From: Apostichopus japonicus
Lineage: Eukaryota; Echinodermata; Holothuroidea; Aspidochirotida; Stichopodidae
Assembly (NCBI RefSeq): GCF_037975245.1
Contig: NC_092581.1
Location: 8,151,501 to 8,215,500 of the forward strand
Direction: 5' to 3'
DNA length: 64,000 nucleotides
Under the pieces are notes generated by a model that worked only from the letters and a program-made list of their open reading frames with translations, was not told the origin of the DNA and did not search any database. Below are positions 32,301-42,078 of this stretch, piece after piece (positions within the stretch are counted from its first letter, which is position 1; every line of letters starts with the position of its first letter). A program made the position numbers and the translations under genes.

Positions 32301-35300
32301 TTCAACTTCCTTGAGAAAACTTACAGTGAGTTCCTGGAAGGGTCGGACACATATCAAGACCTGGAACAAGAATTGGAAGAAACATTGAGTGAGTGTACTT
32401 AATATACATGATGAATATTAAGCTTGATGAATATGTATAGTTAGAGAGAGAGTGCTTGATGAATATGTATAGCTAGAGAGTAGTGCTTGATGAATATGTA
32501 TAGCTAGAGAGTAGTGCTTGATAAGTATGTATCTATAGCTAGTGGGTAGTGCTTGATGAATATGTTTAGCTAAAGAGAGAGTGCTTGATGAATATGTATA
32601 GCTAGAGAGTAGTGCTTGATGAGTATGTATCTATAGCTAGTGGGTAGTGCTTGATGAATATGTTTAGCTAAAGAGAGAGTGCTTGATGAGTATGTATCGA
32701 TAGCTAGAGGGCAGTGCTTGATGAATATGTATAGCTAGAGAGTAGTGCTTGATGAGTATGTATCGATAGCTAGAGGGCAGTGCTTGATGAATATGTATAG
32801 CTAGAGAGTAGTGCTTGATAAGTATGTATAGCTAGAGAGTAGTGCTTGATGAGTATGTATGTATCGCTAGTGGGTAGTGCTTGATGAATATGTTTAGCTA
32901 AAGAGAGAGTGCTTGATGAATATGTATAGCTAGAGAGTAGTGCTTGATGAGTTTGTATCTATAGCTAGTGGGTAGTGCTTGATGAATATGTATAGCTAGA
33001 GAGTAGTGCTTGATGAATATGTATAGCTAGAGAGTAGTGCTTGATGAGTTTGTATCTATAGCTAGTGGGTAGTGCTTGATGAATATGTTTAGCTAAAGAG
33101 AGAGTGCTTGATGAATATGTATAGCTAGAGAGTAGTGCTTGATGAGTATGTATCTATAGCTAGTGGGTAGTGCTTGATGAATATGTATGGCTAGAGAGTA
33201 GTGCTTGATGAGTATGTATCGATAGCTAGAGGGCAGTGCTTGATGAATATGTATAGCTAGAGAGTAGTGCTTGATGAGTATGTATCTATAGCTAGTGGGT
33301 AGTGCTTGATAAATATGTATAGCTAAAGAGAGACTGCTGGATGAATATGTATAGCTAGAGAGTAGTGCTTGATGAATATGTATCGATAGTGAGAGAGTGC
33401 TTGTTGAATATGTACAGTTTAGCTTCAACCAATGATGTTTGGTTTATTATCCCATCATGATTCAAAATGTTGACATGCTCAAGCCATTTCTTCAAAGGTC
33501 TGCAGATATTTCCACATTTAATCATCTCCATCAGTATTCATAAGTTTTCTGAACAAAAGAAATTAGGAAAAGAGCACATGGTACTTGAATGTCCAGGAAT
33601 CTTGTTAAACTTTTATTTCTTTGCTTTCCGTAGAACAAAAGACCCTTGGAATGGCAGGGGATCTGGAACAGCTTTGCTTGGAAGAGAAAATGTTAACAAT
33701 GGAACTACAACAACTAGAGCAAGAACCAGTAAGTTTCAATGAATTCTTACAACTGAATAACAATTTTAAAGAAAGACAATCAAAAACCACTATCAAGTGT
33801 TATGGCTTTTGTATGAAAGCCTGATTATATACACTATTACCAAATCCATAACTACTTTTAAACAGTCTTTTGTGGCACTAATATCTAATAAATAATTACA
33901 TCATCATGGTGATATAACTATTTGCCAAGATTTTTCCACATTTAGAGACTGAGCCAAAGAAATATCCAAATGTAAAAATCACGGTGTTTGTTTACTAATG
34001 AAGTTACAGTTCTTGTTCAAAATATTAATTCAACGCATGTGCGAGCAAATGTCTTCACCTCAATATGTAATATGGAAAAACAATGAACAACAGTAAACAA
34101 TTTTTACTGGAATCAGCTGCCAGCAAAGCAAACAATGGTTTGAGGGTGTTTGTTGAATTTATCCTTCGACTGGTTGGCTCTGCTGCAGAATCGTTATATG
34201 AGAGAGAGGGAGGAACCTGAAGTTGTGAAGTCTGTGACAGACATGATGCCATGGTGATTTGCATAAATCCTGCAGCCCAGCAGATAGTTTAATATATAGT
34301 TATGAACAGAAAGATCAATACATTTGTTCCCGCATACGTTTGACTAATGTTTTGGTTTGAAGTTTCCATTTGCTCGATCTCTGCATATAGGCCAAAGTTT
34401 TGGCAAAAGTGAATTTGGTTATTTCCTACTCATTAGTATAAAAAAAAACATTGTAATCAACTGAGGAGATGGAATTTTATTACACTAGGTTAAAAGTAAA
34501 GCATACAGTTTGAAAGCAAGGTAACTCTTATGCTTCTTGTTTATTCTTCAATCAGAACCAAGTTGTCTCTGCTTGTGAAAGACTTGAAATGGTCAAGAAT
34601 GATAACAACAAATTTGACAAATTCTTGAAGGATCTTGACAACCATAAGAGAAGCCAAGAACAAAAATACCAGGACTTGGAGCTTCAGGTCCAACAGAAGG
34701 GTTTGTATCAATGAGTTTTACATTCCACATGTTAAGAATTTAATAGAGAAGAAAATATACAACTAACCAACCAACTGAAATTCAATCACCTCTGTGGTGC
34801 AATGTATAACTTTCCATTAACATCTACATAACTTTTGTTTCGGTGGTTGTTTGCCTGTTATATATTGTATAATTCTGTTTCAGATGTTGTATTGCTGAAA
34901 GTTACGTAATTTAATCTAGATTCCTTCTTTTTCCTTTAACAGAGTTGGAACTTGGCCAGCTGGAACAAGAGAATTGTCACCTGGAGCATCAACTGGCCAA
35001 TCAAGAACTGTCTTCTGTTGACGTGCAACGAATCCAGACGGAGGCCAGAATGTTGAACTCTGCCATCGATCAAGTGGAGCGAGAGAATCAGATGGTGGAC
35101 CAGGAGATCTGGGATGAAGAGAGAAAAATAGCAAAGTCACAAGAAGAGGTGACCATAATAATATAAAATAACAGGGCTAGAAATAACTAACACCACCTCC
35201 TTGCACATTGATACTGCACCTTTTGGTTTGACTCTGAGCCTCTATGCAGTTTTTGCTGGCAAATTTAGTCTGTCTCTATGTGACCCACCTGCGGGGGAGT

Positions 35301-38300
35301 GAGTAGTAATAACCTAAAGAACAGACAAGTACTGAGTTTAGATAGGCAGCAGAAGGGTGGAAATTTGCATAACAGATTTGGTAGAGTCTATCTGCCCCCC
35401 CCCCCGTTCCCCCTCCCCAGCACCCAACATACACACACTTGACCTTTGTCAAAGATTTAATGAGCCAACAGTTAATCATTGTCATACTGGTATATGAAAT
35501 GTCAGATTTTCAATTCCAACCAGGCTAATGTCTTTATTTTTTTCTAAGTTTTGTAAGTTGATGTTCCGTTTCCATTGCTGCTACCACTTCACATAAAAGT
35601 AGTTGCAGTCAATGGTTTGGTTTGTGGGTTCAGTATACTTTGCTGTTGTTTTACAATCAGTAACCATATATGTGCTACATACTGTATATGATATTGATTT
35701 ATATATTAGATAGTTCAGGTTCAGCTGAGCTGAAACTACTCTAGCCTTGGAGTCCATTGTTATATTTAAAGTGTATATATTTAAAGTGTTCTGTGTCTCA
35801 ACAAATCCAACATGTTATTTTCTAAAGAAAAAGATAAAAGCACTGATTTAAACAAATAAACATTTACGATTGTACATTTTTTTCTTCCAGTTGGAAAAGA
35901 AAGTGGCTGAATACAACAGCCTAGCTAGAAAGTTGAAGTTGATCCCATCAGACGCTGAGAATGCTAAAGGCATTGACTTTGAATTAAGACTCACATTTGG
36001 GAATCAAGCATCGATGTCAGACTTCATGAATACGATCAAGGTAACCCAAAACATGCTTTAATATTCATTCATATCTTTAATTCCTGCCACACGTATGCTA
36101 TGAAGTACTGTATGTTTTCTCATTCATGATAAGCCCTTATCATTATATTTAAAGAAGGCTAGACTAGACTCTTTATTTGTGTCTGTAGTCAAAGTGTTTT
36201 CAGTCTAAAAATAGTTTTTGATGTTTGTTCTGAACACTTAGTCATGTTTGTTGCAGTTATGTCACAACTGAATTATAAAACCTTCAGAAGACTTTTAGTC
36301 TACAAACTAACAGCAACTATTGAGAACTTGATCTACTATAGTTGTAAAATGAATGTACCTGGCCTGCCTTACATATGAAAAAAAGCTGGAAACTATCATC
36401 AACTGATGAATATAATTATCCACTCATTGTTTACAGACCACTGTAGTCATATCTGGAGTGAATTGATGAGAAGTGTAGTGTGGTTATGAAATACTATCAG
36501 TAATGGTTACTTTACCTTGTCTTTGTGTAGACTGTAGTAATGGCATAAATAGTTGCACCTTATCTTGGTGTGGGCTATAGTTATGTCATATATAGTTGCA
36601 CCTTGTCTTTGTGTAGGCTGTAGTAATGTCATATATGTTGCACCTTGTCTTAGCGTAAGGCTTTAGTAATGTCATAGATGGTTGTACCTTTAATCATGTT
36701 TATATTGTTTTCTCCATTTTACTAGCCTGCCTTGCAGCAGTTGAAGAGAGATGCAAATGAAAAGATTCATGAAATAAACAACCAAAGACTCTTGGAGGAA
36801 GAGAGGCTGGATCAGGTTGGTGGTTAATCTGTCATGTCCTCAAGTATGAGACTGACTGCATCATTTGGTCAACAACTTGAAATAGGAGCATCTGTTATGA
36901 CCGGAGCTTTAGTTTAAGACTCGGTTTTTGTTTTGAAAAAGTAATCGACTCTGATTTTAATCGCGACATTGAATTTAGTAACAAAATGTTATCGTTTCAC
37001 CTTAACGTTACAATTCAGAATACAAAATAGCAGCCTTGTGACATAACCTACAATAAATATCTCACCAGTTTAACATGATTCTGTATATATTAGAGTGTGT
37101 CATTATCTTCCTAGTAAGTTTATATTGATGATAGAAGGGTTCACCCATCCAAATTATTCTCTTTTTATGAAGTGGTACTCCACTTCTGCTGTAAGTATGT
37201 ATGGCTTGATCATGTATGTGGTGGTGAAAAATCCTCATTATTGTGTTTGCTTGATTAACTTAACTGTTTACCCATCTTGAGTAAGTTTTACACACCATGT
37301 GTGTTGAAAGTGTTGAAAGTTACTTTCTTTAAATACTTTTTGATTTATAGATGTTCCACTTGTTAAATGTAGTGTTGAAGCATTCAAATTCAAGTGAAAC
37401 ATAGATTTACCATACAAAGTTATTTTTTTCTTTACAATAAAGCTGATCTTGATATTTAAGGGCCGCTTTTAAAGCAACCTAAAATGTTTTGTCACTATTT
37501 TACAATGTTTCACTATAGTTACCAGCTTTTCAAGTTTGCAAGGCAGTGACCGAAGATAGATAAACTCCAGGTTTCTTTATCAAACAAAACTATTGATCAG
37601 ATGTTAGGAAGTAATTATATTTGACTGAGACAACACTGTTTTGTTTTGCAAAACTATTGTTTGTTGATACAATTTATGCAACAATCATGTTTAATGTGGT
37701 AAACTATTTAAATATTTTGCATTTCTGGACGATTTAATCTGAAAAGTGGATTTTCATTCATACAAGTTAATTTTAAATGTCTTAAATTTAAAGAAAGATT
37801 GAGCAAATATAATAAGTTCCTAGGTATGAGGTTAACCCAATATCTTGCTTTGAGGTATGATTAAGGATTTCCAGTTTCCAATGACATGACAGTAGGATGG
37901 AAAAGAGGGACTAGTTGATGCAAAGAACAATTATTAGACTTTGGACACTGTTGTTATGTTTCATATGAAAGTAATCCTAAGTATAATATACAGAATTCAA
38001 TGTTTTGTTTTTATTAAGATGACTGAGATTGTTGAGAACAAGGAAACTGGTGTATCTAAACTAGAAGGAAACGTACAGACGCTGGAAAAGGACATCACAG
38101 ACTTTAAAGAGGTATGTTTCTGAGATGCTACTACTTCTGACAAACAATAATGTTCTTATATAATCAGCGTGTCTTATTCCATACCAATATTATGGGTTCC
38201 AGTAGTAGCTTAAGGCAAATGGTTATAGAAGTAGAACATTGAAGACTTAAAATGTTTAATAAGCTGCTTTCCTCCCCTTCTGCACCCTTGTCCCACATCA

Positions 38301-41300
38301 CTATCCACACTTGAATGTCTTGCTTTCTTAATATCCATTATTCCCTTCACCTCTTTTACTAATTAACTCACAGTTTTACAAACACCTTCAGATATTTGTT
38401 ACACATCTCCACAGCCCTGTCATCTCCTTAATCCTCCCATAGCCTCTCACTCCCCCATTTTGCTGGCAAAGTTTGCTCTGTTCATTATTCAATTGTCCAA
38501 TTTAGCTGTCTAACCATCTGTCCCTTTTCAATGTATCCATAGTTTGTTTTCATGTAACCTCCAAAAGAGATCCTGTTAGAGTCAAAACCTCAGGCCCTCT
38601 AGCTTTGAGATGTATTACATTGATCTAGTGTTTACATTTTTGATGATAATTGACCAGGAAGCACTTATTTTTGTACCTGTTATGGCCGGACAAGGTCTGA
38701 TATGTACATGTGGAGAAAGTCAAATAGCCTGCACCTACTCCTTGTGTCTGGCATCTCTTCTAGTTACAGTTCTAGCCCATTTTGGAGTTGATTAAAATGG
38801 AACTTGAAATCTTGGGTATTTTACAAACATGTTTGTAAGTGTTATAAAGTTTAAACATAATCTCGGAATTGCTTAAAATGAACTTGATATCTGTGTATCT
38901 TACAAACATGTTAGTAAAACCGAATCTTGGAATTAATTAATATGGAACTTGAAATCTGTGTATTTTACAAACATGTTAGTAAGTGTTATAAACCTAATCT
39001 GGGAAGTATTCATACTGGAGAAAGTATGTGGTCTATCATATAAGTTATAAAAGAATTACCATGGATACTTGTACAATACAGTATGAGCATGCATAATAAA
39101 TCAGGAAAGAAGATCATATTCTTGGAAAGGAAGATTATTTGAAAGCCTAATCTTCATACTAGTAAGGCGGGGTATCTTTGCTGTCAGATATTGCTTGAAT
39201 TCAAGAGCATTATTAACGTTTTTTGCTAAGGAAGTCACTTCAGAACATCGGTAAAGAACAATACATGTAATAAGTACTTGAGTGAAGTGTGAGGGAATCT
39301 GATGAGTATAGGTCTACTAATATCACACAATCTATCAACTGCCTTTAATATTAAGTTTTGGTTTCTCCATATCTTCAGCCTGGTCCAAATATCAATATTA
39401 GTCTGCTCTTATCTTCATCTATATGTAGTTAGTGTATATACTGTACTGTTTGTTCATTATCGCTTCCTTATTTGTTTCTTTGTCATGTTTAACTTCACTG
39501 TTAATTTATTTTACCTTGTACTTTGTTGCTGTCTATTCATTATCTAAGCTTTTTGCTTGTTTTTGTTTTGTTTTGTAAATAACGTTTGTTCACACCTAGG
39601 AAAGAAAGATTAAACTTAGACGTCATGTGAATAAAACTGATAATAAATTAATAACGACAGTTACCTCTACAACATACAAATGGCATCTCAATAGCACTAT
39701 AAACCTGTTCACATGTCCCTCTGTATTTCGGTTTGTTTTCAAATAAATTTACAAATCTCAATCTTTTCTGTGTAAACCCATCATTATCAGAATTTGTGCA
39801 TTTAGCTAGTAAGGCCTTGCACTTTCCATGAACTTCAAGAGTGCTGGTGTGAAGCCTGTTTAGTTTAAAAGATTGGTTCAGTTGTCATACATGTTTATGT
39901 TATATGAAAGAGGACAATAAAAGAAACACAATGGTGAAAAACTGTTCAAATATCTTTTTCGGTTAAAGAGATATTCAAGTGTAAAGTTTATCAGATTGTG
40001 TAGAAACTGCTGAAATCTGACTAGCTGTGATGTCACATCCTCACATTCCTGAAAAGTCTTTGTTTTTTTCTCTAAAATAATTTTTAAAGAAATATATTAA
40101 CAAATGTGAAGGAAGTGAGGATGTGACATCACACCCTCACAGTAAGTCTTTCTACACCAGTCCTTTTCAAAGAAATTTTGATATCTTCAAAGTGTCATAT
40201 CTCCTTAACAGAGCATGCTATCATGGTAGTTTCTTCACTTTTCTTTTTGTCTTTTTGTGCTCTTTCATACAAAATAGACATGTCAAACACCTGAACCAAT
40301 CCTTTAAGTTTAGCATCAGTGGTGCTACTCCAAACATGACATTGTATGTTGAGATTCTTTGTCTTGTTTCTTCTGTCGACATCTTATCCTTTCTAGAAAA
40401 GCAAGAGAGAGGCAGATTCTTTGACAGGTAAATTGGCAGAACTGGAGGCAAGACTGAAGATGATGATTGCTCAAGGAGATGGTGATGTGCAGAAAGCTCA
40501 GGAGAACTTGGAAAATATGAGAGAAAGGTAAATATTATAATAATAATAATAAATATAATCAGCAGTTATTTATAATAATCAGCAGTTATTTAAATATGGC
40601 CTTGCTTAAAGAAAAACAAAAGGTGTAATGCTACCATTTTTTGTGTGTTTCTTTCTAGGATGAAATGTTAAGGTTTTTAATGATAGTATGAGAATAAAAC
40701 AATACTCATACAAAGAGAGCAACTTACAAATATGGTCAAAGCGGCTCACAGCATTGGAAGTTCTGTTCTTTGCCTGTAATTAGCTAAACCATAAATGATA
40801 AGCTTTTCATTGTTTTCTGTTTTTCATTTCTTCAAAGTAATGAATATAGACTGGCTGAGATGGCAAAAGAAAAGAAGGATTATCAACAGTTTCTGCTGAA
40901 AGCCTGCACGACTGTCCTTGAGCACAAGACATTACTGCAGGTAAACTACTATTGTCTATAGATAACTTTCACGAACCAAGAAGAAAGACCGCAGATTCAT
41001 CCATACCTTAGATTGCTGTTTGAATTAATTGCATGTGAATCTAAGCTTAAGGGTTGAACTAGAAATTCTGTTAGAAACCAGTAATGAATATATTTGGGGA
41101 TTACTTAGTTCCTGTGATGTGTGTGATTTAACCTTGAAATGAAAGCACTTGGGGATTGCTTTAGTTCCTGTGATGTGATTTAACTTTGAAATGAAAACAT
41201 TTGGGATTGTGATGTGATTTAACTTTGAAATGAAAACATTTGGGATTGCTTAGTTCCTATGATGTGGTTTGGCCTTTAAATTAATATATTTGGGGATTCC

Positions 41301-42078
41301 TTGGTTCCTGTGATGTGTGTAGTTTAACGTTGAAATGAATACATTTGGGGATTGCTTTAGTTCCTGTGATGTGGTTTGGCCTCTAAGTTAATACATTTGG
41401 GGATTGCTTAGTTCCTATGATGTGGTTTGGCCTTGAAATTAATACATTTTGGGACTGGTTTAGTTCCTGTGATGTGGTTGGCCTCTAGGTGCACACAAAA
41501 TATTCAAGCTCTTTACATAAGGCAATTATGGCATTCTTTTCAGTGTCAACACTTACCATTCTACCTTTTAAATATGAAGATAAAAATTAAAGTAAAAGGT
41601 ACCTAGTGGCACTATGACATCACAGATTTACAAAATAACAGCTCACAGTGACCATTTTTAAACTAGGATATCTGCCAAAGGAAGTCAAATTTTCATTAGC
41701 TGTTTAGAGGAGCTGTTCTTCACAAATATCTCTGTCATATAAGCCAAAGATGATGGTTGAGTTTGTGTCCTGGCAACACCCCTTAAATGCTTTGCAGCAC
41801 ATGCAATAATGTGATATCCACACATCAGTGTTGTGAAAATAAATTCAACCTGATTTCAATATTTATGACTTAATTAAAAGAAAAAATATACAGCTTGATT
41901 AAACATGTATGGTTACCTTCATATTATTTAAAGCTAAAAAAAGTCCTTCAGTTTTTTTGTGTTCTGTTCATTTGACTCTCAGGAACATTTCCAGAACCTA
42001 GTTCAAAGAGGACTTGAACATCTGGAGAAAACTCAGAAGACTGAACTACCAACATCATTCAACATCCAAGAGAGCTAG
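26274..42078 (+). CDS. NDC80: NDC80/HEC1 kinetochore protein, complete coding region, 16 coding exons
   Basis: NDC80 is the microtubule-binding subunit of the NDC80 complex (with NUF2, SPC24, SPC25) at the outer kinetochore. Coding runs from ATG 26287 to TAG 42076-42078. Exons are 26274-26392, 27080-27212, 28415-28514, 29349-29518, 29946-30048, 31671-31763, 32295-32388, 33634-33728, 34556-34700, 34943-35148, 35891-36040, 36726-36815, 38019-38111, 40397-40527, 40838-40940 and 41983-42078. The coding length is 1908 nt, 635 residues, in frame throughout (human 642). Residues 1-90 are a basic Ser/Arg tail; about 93-235 the calponin-homology domain with [15 protein letters not shown]; about 250-635 coiled coil with the conserved LARKLKLIP...AKGIDFE loop region. 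No stop or frameshift is seen. Confidence 0.96.
27080..27212 (+). CDS. NDC80: NDC80 exon: basic tail, second part
   Basis: The acceptor is TGTCTTTGCAG. The donor AG|GTTACT is weak, but the phase fits the next exon (AG|G, Arg). It encodes [16 protein letters not shown] and then [15 protein letters not shown], a continuation of the unstructured microtubule-binding tail. The GGRxS motif recurs here as in the previous exon. Confidence 0.9.
27888..28404. repeat. Tandem duplication of about 258 bp in an NDC80 intron
   Basis: Copy 1 (27888-28145) and copy 2 (28146-28404) share most bases, including GTTTTAGTCTCTGTA and a long block CACAAGCTCTATCAGGCTGT. They differ by substitutions and a few indels. 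Copy 2 ends about ten bases before the splice acceptor of the next exon, so the branch and pyrimidine region was nearly included in the duplication. Confidence 0.9.
28415..28514 (+). CDS. NDC80: NDC80 exon: start of calponin-homology domain
   Basis: The acceptor is GGGATTTAG and the donor is CAG|GTGAGT. It encodes [20 protein letters not shown], which matches human [20 protein letters not shown], the first helix of the CH domain. Confidence 0.94.
29349..29518 (+). CDS. NDC80: NDC80 exon: CH domain
   Basis: The acceptor is TTGTCTACAG. It begins [20 protein letters not shown] and continues with [20 protein letters not shown], matching human [20 protein letters not shown]. It ends [10 protein letters not shown] with a split Arg. 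Confidence 0.95.
29946..30048 (+). CDS. NDC80: NDC80 exon: CH domain signature PHTWPH
   Basis: The acceptor is TTGTTTGTTTCAG. It encodes [20 protein letters not shown] then [14 protein letters not shown], nearly identical in pattern to human [20 protein letters not shown]. This is the most diagnostic exon of the gene (residues 170-204). Confidence 0.97.
30138..31670 (+). other. NDC80 intron; no feature seen
   Basis: Plain AT-rich intron sequence between the CH-domain exons; no repeats or inverted ends were noticed. Confidence 0.6.
31671..31763 (+). CDS. NDC80: NDC80 exon: end of CH domain and hairpin linker
   Basis: The acceptor is TCTCGTATAG and the donor is GAG|GTAGAG, phase 0 at both ends. 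It encodes [20 protein letters not shown] and EVSDIE. The acidic linker corresponds to human DDGQPWGEETED before the coiled coil. Confidence 0.93.
32295..32388 (+). CDS. NDC80: NDC80 exon: start of coiled coil
   Basis: The acceptor is CTCCTACAG and the donor is TTGA|GTGAGT. It encodes [20 protein letters not shown] then an acidic helix [10 protein letters not shown]. It matches the human [20 protein letters not shown] region. Confidence 0.93.
32405..33415. repeat. Minisatellite of about 1 kb in an NDC80 intron
   Basis: About 30 copies of a unit of 30-36 bp based on TGCTTGATGAATATGTATAG then CTAGAGAGTAG. A longer variant has TATCTATAGCTAGTGGGTAG. Variants alternate in higher-order blocks. The array starts 20 bases after the donor of exon 32295-32388 and occupies most of that intron. 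The minus-strand open frame within it is a repeat artefact. Confidence 0.95.
33634..33728 (+). CDS. NDC80: NDC80 exon: coiled coil
   Basis: The acceptor is TTTGCTTTCCGTAG and the donor is CCA|GTAAGT. It encodes [20 protein letters not shown] then [10 protein letters not shown], heptad-like. It corresponds to human residues around LNEQIARLEQEREKEP; the EQEP motif is conserved. Confidence 0.93.
34556..34700 (+). CDS. NDC80: NDC80 exon: coiled coil
   Basis: The acceptor is CTTCAATCAG and the donor is AAGG|GTTTGT. It encodes [20 protein letters not shown] and a Lys/Gln/Asp-rich helix ending LQVQQK. Phase 1 exit is matched by AG at the start of the next exon. Confidence 0.9.
34943..35148 (+). CDS. 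NDC80: NDC80 exon: coiled coil, longest exon
   Basis: The acceptor is TTTCCTTTAACAG and the donor is GAG|GTGACC. It includes [20 protein letters not shown] and [16 protein letters not shown], matching human [20 protein letters not shown] and QKLWNEELKYARGKEA. The spacing of the two conserved blocks is as in human. Confidence 0.95.
35891..36040 (+). CDS. NDC80: NDC80 exon: conserved LARKLKLIP block and loop
   Basis: The acceptor is TTTTTTCTTCCAG and the donor is AAG|GTAACC. It encodes [20 protein letters not shown] then [13 protein letters not shown], almost the human [20 protein letters not shown] block. The less conserved tail is part of the loop region that in other animals interrupts the coiled coil. 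Confidence 0.97.
36510..36695. repeat. Tandem repeat of about 60 bp in an NDC80 intron
   Basis: Roughly three and a half copies of a unit containing GTAGTAATGTCATATATAGT and TGCACCTTGTCTTTGTGTAG. Copies differ by small indels. Confidence 0.8.
36726..36815 (+). CDS. NDC80: NDC80 exon: coiled coil after the loop
   Basis: The acceptor is CCATTTTACTAG and the donor is CAG|GTTGGT, 30 codons in phase 0. It encodes [20 protein letters not shown] then [10 protein letters not shown], corresponding to human [20 protein letters not shown]. Confidence 0.9.
37000..38018 (+). other. NDC80 intron; no feature seen
   Basis: AT-rich intron. The 61-codon open frame at 37095-37280 has no splice or homology support. 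Confidence 0.55.
38019..38111 (+). CDS. NDC80: NDC80 exon: coiled coil
   Basis: The acceptor TTGTTTTTATTAAG is AT-rich but the phase fits. It encodes [20 protein letters not shown] then [11 protein letters not shown], matching human [20 protein letters not shown] in position. Confidence 0.9.
38780..39008. repeat. Tandem repeat of about 75 bp in an NDC80 intron
   Basis: Three copies of a unit with ATGGAACTTGAAATCTGTGT and TTACAAACATGTTAGTAAGT. The first copy carries an internal extra segment. Confidence 0.85.
39960..40212. mobile_element. Foldback/MITE-like element in an NDC80 intron
   Basis: The inner arms GTGATGTCACATCCTCAC (about 40027-40044) and GTGAGGATGTGACATCAC (about 40116-40133) are exact inverted repeats. 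The outer arms (GGTTAAAGAGATATTCAAGT at about 39961 and a mirrored ATATCTCCTTAACA at about 40198-40211) extend the palindrome imperfectly. There is no coding. The right arm ends about 185 bases before the acceptor of exon 40397-40527. Confidence 0.7.
40397..40527 (+). CDS. NDC80: NDC80 exon: coiled coil
   Basis: The acceptor is ATCCTTTCTAG and the donor is AAAG|GTAAAT. It encodes [20 protein letters not shown] then [20 protein letters not shown]. The exit in phase 2 is completed by T in the next exon (Ser). Confidence 0.9.
40838..40940 (+). CDS. NDC80: NDC80 exon: C-terminal coiled coil
   Basis: The acceptor is CATTTCTTCAAAG and the donor is CAG|GTAAAC. It encodes [20 protein letters not shown] then [14 protein letters not shown]. 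It matches the human [20 protein letters not shown] to LLEMVATHVGSVEKHL segment, which leads to the SPC24/SPC25 tetramer junction. Confidence 0.92.
41086..41490. repeat. Tandem repeat of about 50-55 bp, eight copies, in the last NDC80 intron
   Basis: The unit contains ACATTTGGGGATTGCTTAGT followed by TCCTGTGATGTGGTTTGGCC and ATGAAAT. Copies start near 41091, 41147, 41198 (partial), 41237, 41287, 41341, 41393 and 41444. Two subfamilies are mixed, ending in GGCCTTGAAATTAAT or TTTAACTTTGAAATGAA. Confidence 0.9.
41983..42078 (+). CDS. NDC80: NDC80 last coding exon (stop TAG 42076-42078)
   Basis: The acceptor is TTTGACTCTCAG. It encodes [20 protein letters not shown] then [11 protein letters not shown] and stop. 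This is slightly shorter than the human C-terminus; the end beyond the coiled coil is not conserved. Confidence 0.92.
   Translation, partial: EHFQNLVQRGLEHLEKTQKTELPTSFNIQES

Noticed and set aside
33093-33428. 111-codon minus-strand frame with repeated HQAL and SYRYI text
   Set aside because: It is the translation of the NDC80 intron minisatellite and has no independent coding evidence.
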